This document shows positions 61,601 through 64,000 of a stretch of 64,000 nt of DNA, piece after piece (position 1 is the first letter of the stretch; each line of letters starts with the position of its first letter). The stretch lies in the NCBI GenBank assembly GCA_963668435.2, contig CAXXSC010000010.1:434001-498000 (forward strand). The letters are read 5' to 3'. Source of the stretch: G963668435 sp963668435 (lineage in GTDB: Bacteria > Latescibacterota > Latescibacteria > Latescibacterales > Latescibacteraceae). Position numbers and translations under genes: made by a program. The notes beneath the pieces are model-generated. The model was not told where the DNA came from, searched no databases, and was given only the letters and a program-made list of their open reading frames with translations.

Positions 61601-62746
61601 TCAGGCGGAATGAGGGTCGATGACCTCTTCAAAAATCCGGAGGAAATTGCCTCCCCAGAACTTTTTGATTTCTTCCTCGCTCATGCCGCGCTTCATCATT
61701 GCCTGAGTGAGCAGCACAAGCTGCGAGCAGTCTTTCACAATGGGCGGAGCTGTAAAACCGTCGTAATCCGAACCGAACCCGACAGTATCCATGCCCACCA
61801 TATCCCGGACATACAGAATATGATCGACAATACGGTCGATAGTCGCTTTTTGCGGATCTCGATCGATAAAACCCGGCAGAACAACGATACCCATTACGCC
61901 TCCACGCTCAGCAAGCGCACGAATCATATCATCGGTCATGCAGCGATAATGGTTGCAAAGTGAGAAAACGGCGGTATGGCTCATGATCGGCGGGGTTTCA
62001 GAGTGTTCCATGACATCGAACCAAGCCTTGTCATTGCAGTGGGAGGTGTCGACAATAATCCCCATTTCGTTCTGCATTTTCATGACTTCGTATCCCCAGG
62101 GCGTGAGGCCGACAAAATTTCTCCGCTGATCAATCCTGTCCTGTGGAGTACAAGGACCAGAGATACTTCGAGTCCCCTGGAGAAAAGTCGGCTCCTCACC
62201 CCCCTCACCGTGCGTTATATGCATTGAGCGGAGACCGAGACGGTAAAGCAGTTTCAGGATGTTGATATTCCCCTGCAGCCAACGTGCAGGCCCCTCGATT
62301 TCCATCACCACACCTATCTTGCCCTCTTTTCCGGCACAGACAGCATCTTTCGAGCTCAGAACTTTCACAAACAACTCGGGATGGGAATCTATCTGTTCGA
62401 GCACAAATTCGGTAATAGTCCATAGATCGGTAGCACCGGCATCCTCGATGAGGAAAAGCCCCACAAACTGTTGACCGTTCTCGAGCATTCGCGGCACATC
62501 GGTGTGATAGGATGTATCTCGTTTAAGCCAGCCTTTCGGGTCCTCACCCCGGCCAAAGCGCCTGACTGTAGTATCCTGGTGGGCATCGATGATCAGGCAT
62601 TTTCGATGGAGGTCCCATGCCTCCTCAAGGGTAACCTCACCCTTAACACCGCGTGACATGGCAAAAACAGGTGCGGATTTTGACATAAGAATCGATGCCA
62701 TGCCAACCGATGCCACCTCTTTTATGAACAAACGGCGCGTTTCCAT
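61601..62746 (-). CDS. Membrane dipeptidase (M19 renal-dipeptidase family), Tat-like signal
   Basis: A 381-residue M19 enzyme. The zinc motif is IIDAHQDT (His56, Asp58), with VVMEIEGPARW supplying the bridging Glu, then SMHITHGEGG, IIVDTSHCNDKA, PIMSHTAV and GFGSDYDGF. The N-terminus TRRLFIKEVASVG fits a Tat-type or general signal, so the protein is exported. The true start is the ATG at 62746, behind GGGAGGAATC; longer reading frames upstream run through the tRNA gene and are spurious. The usual substrates are D-amino-acid dipeptides. Confidence 0.93.
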   Translation of the reverse strand: METRRLFIKEVASVGMASILMSKSAPVFAMSRGVKGEVTLEEAWDLHRKCLIIDAHQDTTVRRFGRGEDPKGWLKRDTSYHTDVPRMLENGQQFVGLFLIEDAGATDLWTITEFVLEQIDSHPELFVKVLSSKDAVCAGKEGKIGVVMEIEGPARWLQGNINILKLLYRLGLRSMHITHGEGGEEPTFLQGTRSISGPCTPQDRIDQRRNFVGLTPWGYEVMKMQNEMGIIVDTSHCNDKAWFDVMEHSETPPIMSHTAVFSLCNHYRCMTDDMIRALAERGGVMGIVVLPGFIDRDPQKATIDRIVDHILYVRDMVGMDTVGFGSDYDGFTAPPIVKDCSQLVLLTQAMMKRGMSEEEIKKFWGGNFLRIFEEVIDPHSA

Positions 62747-62895
62747 GATTCCTCCCTTGCGTTCAGTCGTCAGTGACAGGAACACTTTTACAACAACAGT
62801 ATCTAACAATAAAGTATAGAACGAAATCATGGCAGGCAATAGTAATATATGAGCGATAACAATAGCCCAAGATGTTGTTAGCGAGGATGAAAATA

Positions 62896-62930
62896 AAAAA
62901 AACACCTGCCATAAAGACAGGTGCAAAAAA
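62896..62930 (-). terminator. Terminator of the tRNA-Arg gene
   Basis: On the minus strand CACCTG pairs with CAGGTG around a T-rich loop, and seven or more T follow immediately after the tRNA. Confidence 0.75.
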
Positions 62931-62931
62931 A

Positions 62932-63008
62932 TGGTGCGCCCAGGAAGATTCGAACTCCCAATCCTCTGATCCGTAGTCAGATGCCTTAATCCATTGGGCC
63001 ATGGGCGC
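62932..63008 (-). tRNA. tRNA-Arg (anticodon ACG), CCA encoded
   Basis: A 77-base cloverleaf with a 7-bp acceptor stem (GCGCCCA with TGGGCGC), anticodon stem TCTGA/TCAGA around CTACGGA (ACG at 34-36), T-loop GTTCGAATC, discriminator A and an encoded CCA end. ACG is normally edited to ICG and reads CGN codons for arginine. Confidence 0.95.
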
Positions 63009-63053
63009 ACGCGCTTTTGAAGATTACTAATATACACAAAAATCTAACGTTGT

Positions 63054-64000
63054 TCAACCTTTTTCTTTCCATTTCACGGGAATAATTGTACCGAGCAGCG
63101 GCATGACTGCCATATAGGGCACAAGAAAGATTTCGTTGATGACAAAACGCCGCCACTCAACCGAAAGAAATATATTCCGATTAACCACAATACAGGCGAT
63201 CGAGTCAACAATCAGCTTAAGAAGAAAAACCGCAAACAACGAAGGAAGCAGGTTGTGAAGAATGAGTGAAAGCGGTATAGCCACAAGCATCAACGCATGG
63301 AAAGTATAGACAGCGACGCCGGTTACCATATGGATGATATCGAAATAACGGCCGGTCGACATATGTCTGATCCGCTGACGGATGAGTTGAGGAAAGCCGG
63401 CGGGAGATTCTGTGTAAACATGCGTTTCCGGGGCACGGACACTGACAATTTCATACTCAGTTCTGCGGCTAATGCTTTGAAGCAAAAGAGTATCGTCGCC
63501 GGAAAGAACTTTGATACCTTCCCCGTAACCACCTGCGGCCTTGAACGCTGACAATCTGAACCCCATATTGCGCCCCGAGGCATGACTACCCCGTTTCAAT
63601 CCGATCATGCCGGACGCGAGCGCGGCATTCCAGAGATATTCATGGCGCACAAATGAGTTGAGCCAGCCCTTTCCGTCTGAATATGGAGCAACACCGGCAA
63701 CCATGCCGACATTGTCACCGAATGCAGCTACCATCCCCTTCACCCACCCTTCCGGCGGTTCGCAGTCAGCATCCGTCTGGAGGACCACGTCAGTTTGAAC
63801 AAGTTCAAGCGCTCGGGCAAGTGCGTTTTTTTTAGGCGAAATGCCGTCCGGAACACGTTCGATTGTCACGACATTGATACGGCTTGATCGCTGTTGGTAC
63901 TGATCGAGGATTTCAGCGGTGCCATCTGTCGACCTGTCATTAACAGCAATAATGGTCATTAGCTCGTGGGGATAATCCTGGGCAAGCAGCGAATCGAGGC
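63054..64000 (-). CDS. Family 2 glycosyltransferase, N-terminal end outside the window
   Basis: The frame stays open to the right edge. The visible part reads LMTIIAVNDRSTDGT (the GT2 nucleotide-sugar motif), then VVLQTDADCEPPEGWV (the DxD), GRNMGFRLSAFKAAGGYGE and SGDDTLLLQSI (the ED-type catalytic block), the QRIRHMSTGR stretch, and three or four C-terminal membrane helices. It is probably a membrane processive or lipid-linked glycosyltransferase. The 13 codons upstream of the first internal ATG (SLLAQDYPHE...) fit the fold, so that ATG is not the start. Confidence 0.92.
   Translation of the reverse strand, partial: LDSLLAQDYPHELMTIIAVNDRSTDGTAEILDQYQQRSSRINVVTIERVPDGISPKKNALARALELVQTDVVLQTDADCEPPEGWVKGMVAAFGDNVGMVAGVAPYSDGKGWLNSFVRHEYLWNAALASGMIGLKRGSHASGRNMGFRLSAFKAAGGYGEGIKVLSGDDTLLLQSISRRTEYEIVSVRAPETHVYTESPAGFPQLIRQRIRHMSTGRYFDIIHMVTGVAVYTFHALMLVAIPLSLILHNLLPSLFAVFLLKLIVDSIACIVVNRNIFLSVEWRRFVINEIFLVPYMAVMPLLGTIIPVKWKEKG

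Noticed and set aside
62747..63037. Upstream extension of the dipeptidase frame
   Set aside because: It runs through the tRNA-Arg gene and its terminator; the ATG at 62746 has a strong ribosome site and a signal sequence.

Overview
The window reads as a chromosomal segment of a Gram-negative, free-living bacterium, probably in the FCB (Fibrobacteres-Chlorobi-Bacteroidetes) neighbourhood and possibly a candidate phylum such as Latescibacterota. Two large secreted proteins end in the FlgD-like / type A C-terminal sorting tail typical of that group. There are many lipoproteins, a TonB-dependent receptor, apolipoprotein N-acyltransferase, a Thermus-ordered V-type ATPase, a bd oxidase, and carbohydrate families (GH106, DUF1080, RraA, Gfo/Idh/MocA) common in uncultured polysaccharide degraders. 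The lineage is an inference. No plasmid, phage or insertion-sequence genes, rRNA or CRISPR array were seen.

Layout. 1-2.9 kb (minus): cofactor and purine genes (purN, nadC, birA, coaX) behind one good promoter; coaX runs off the left edge. 2.9-15.4 kb (minus): a long co-directional run with an M16 peptidase pair, an Smr protein, a flippase, a secreted propeller protein, lnt, a PHP phosphatase, mtnA, a PfkB kinase, rsfS and a LytR_C protein. 15.4-18.5 kb (minus): a stand-alone secreted protein, then the operon dCMP deaminase-panC-flavin reductase-panD. 18.6-36.3 kb: an accessory carbohydrate and secreted-hydrolase region with a sialate esterase, a duplicated-domain lipoprotein, a CocE-type hydrolase, an MBL hydrolase, an RraA/hydrolase/Ldh2 operon, an M4 peptidase with a sorting tail, DUF1080, GH106 and a phosphate acyltransferase.

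36.7-38.9 kb (plus): a transglutaminase-like secreted protein with a Pro/Glu-rich linker and a small outer-membrane barrel. 39.1-48.3 kb (plus): a complete V-type ATPase operon in the order H/G-I-K-E-C-F-A-B-D, with a leader hairpin at the front and a PTS IIA gene at the end. 48.4-51.4 kb (minus): an unknown protein and cydAB. 51.6-52.7 kb (plus): an HMGL-like aldolase. 52.9-58.8 kb (minus): a three-gene surface operon of a heme-motif beta-helix lipoprotein, a beta-propeller lipoprotein and a TonB receptor. 59.0-61.5 kb (plus): a Tat-exported Gfo/Idh/MocA oxidoreductase and an MsrB-MsrA fusion. 61.6-64.0 kb (minus): an M19 dipeptidase, tRNA-Arg(ACG) and a glycosyltransferase cut by the right edge.

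Together the genes suggest an organism that breaks down complex, probably plant or algal, polysaccharide outside the cell and respires at low oxygen with a bd oxidase. It runs a rotary V/A-type ATPase whose proteolipid keeps residues compatible with Na+ binding. The least familiar parts are the 52.9-58.8 kb surface operon, the 36.7-38.9 kb transglutaminase-like/barrel pair and the regulatory ends of the V-ATPase operon. Start codons were chosen by Shine-Dalgarno spacing; several genes appear to start at TTG or GTG. All functions come from reading motifs by eye, without database searches.
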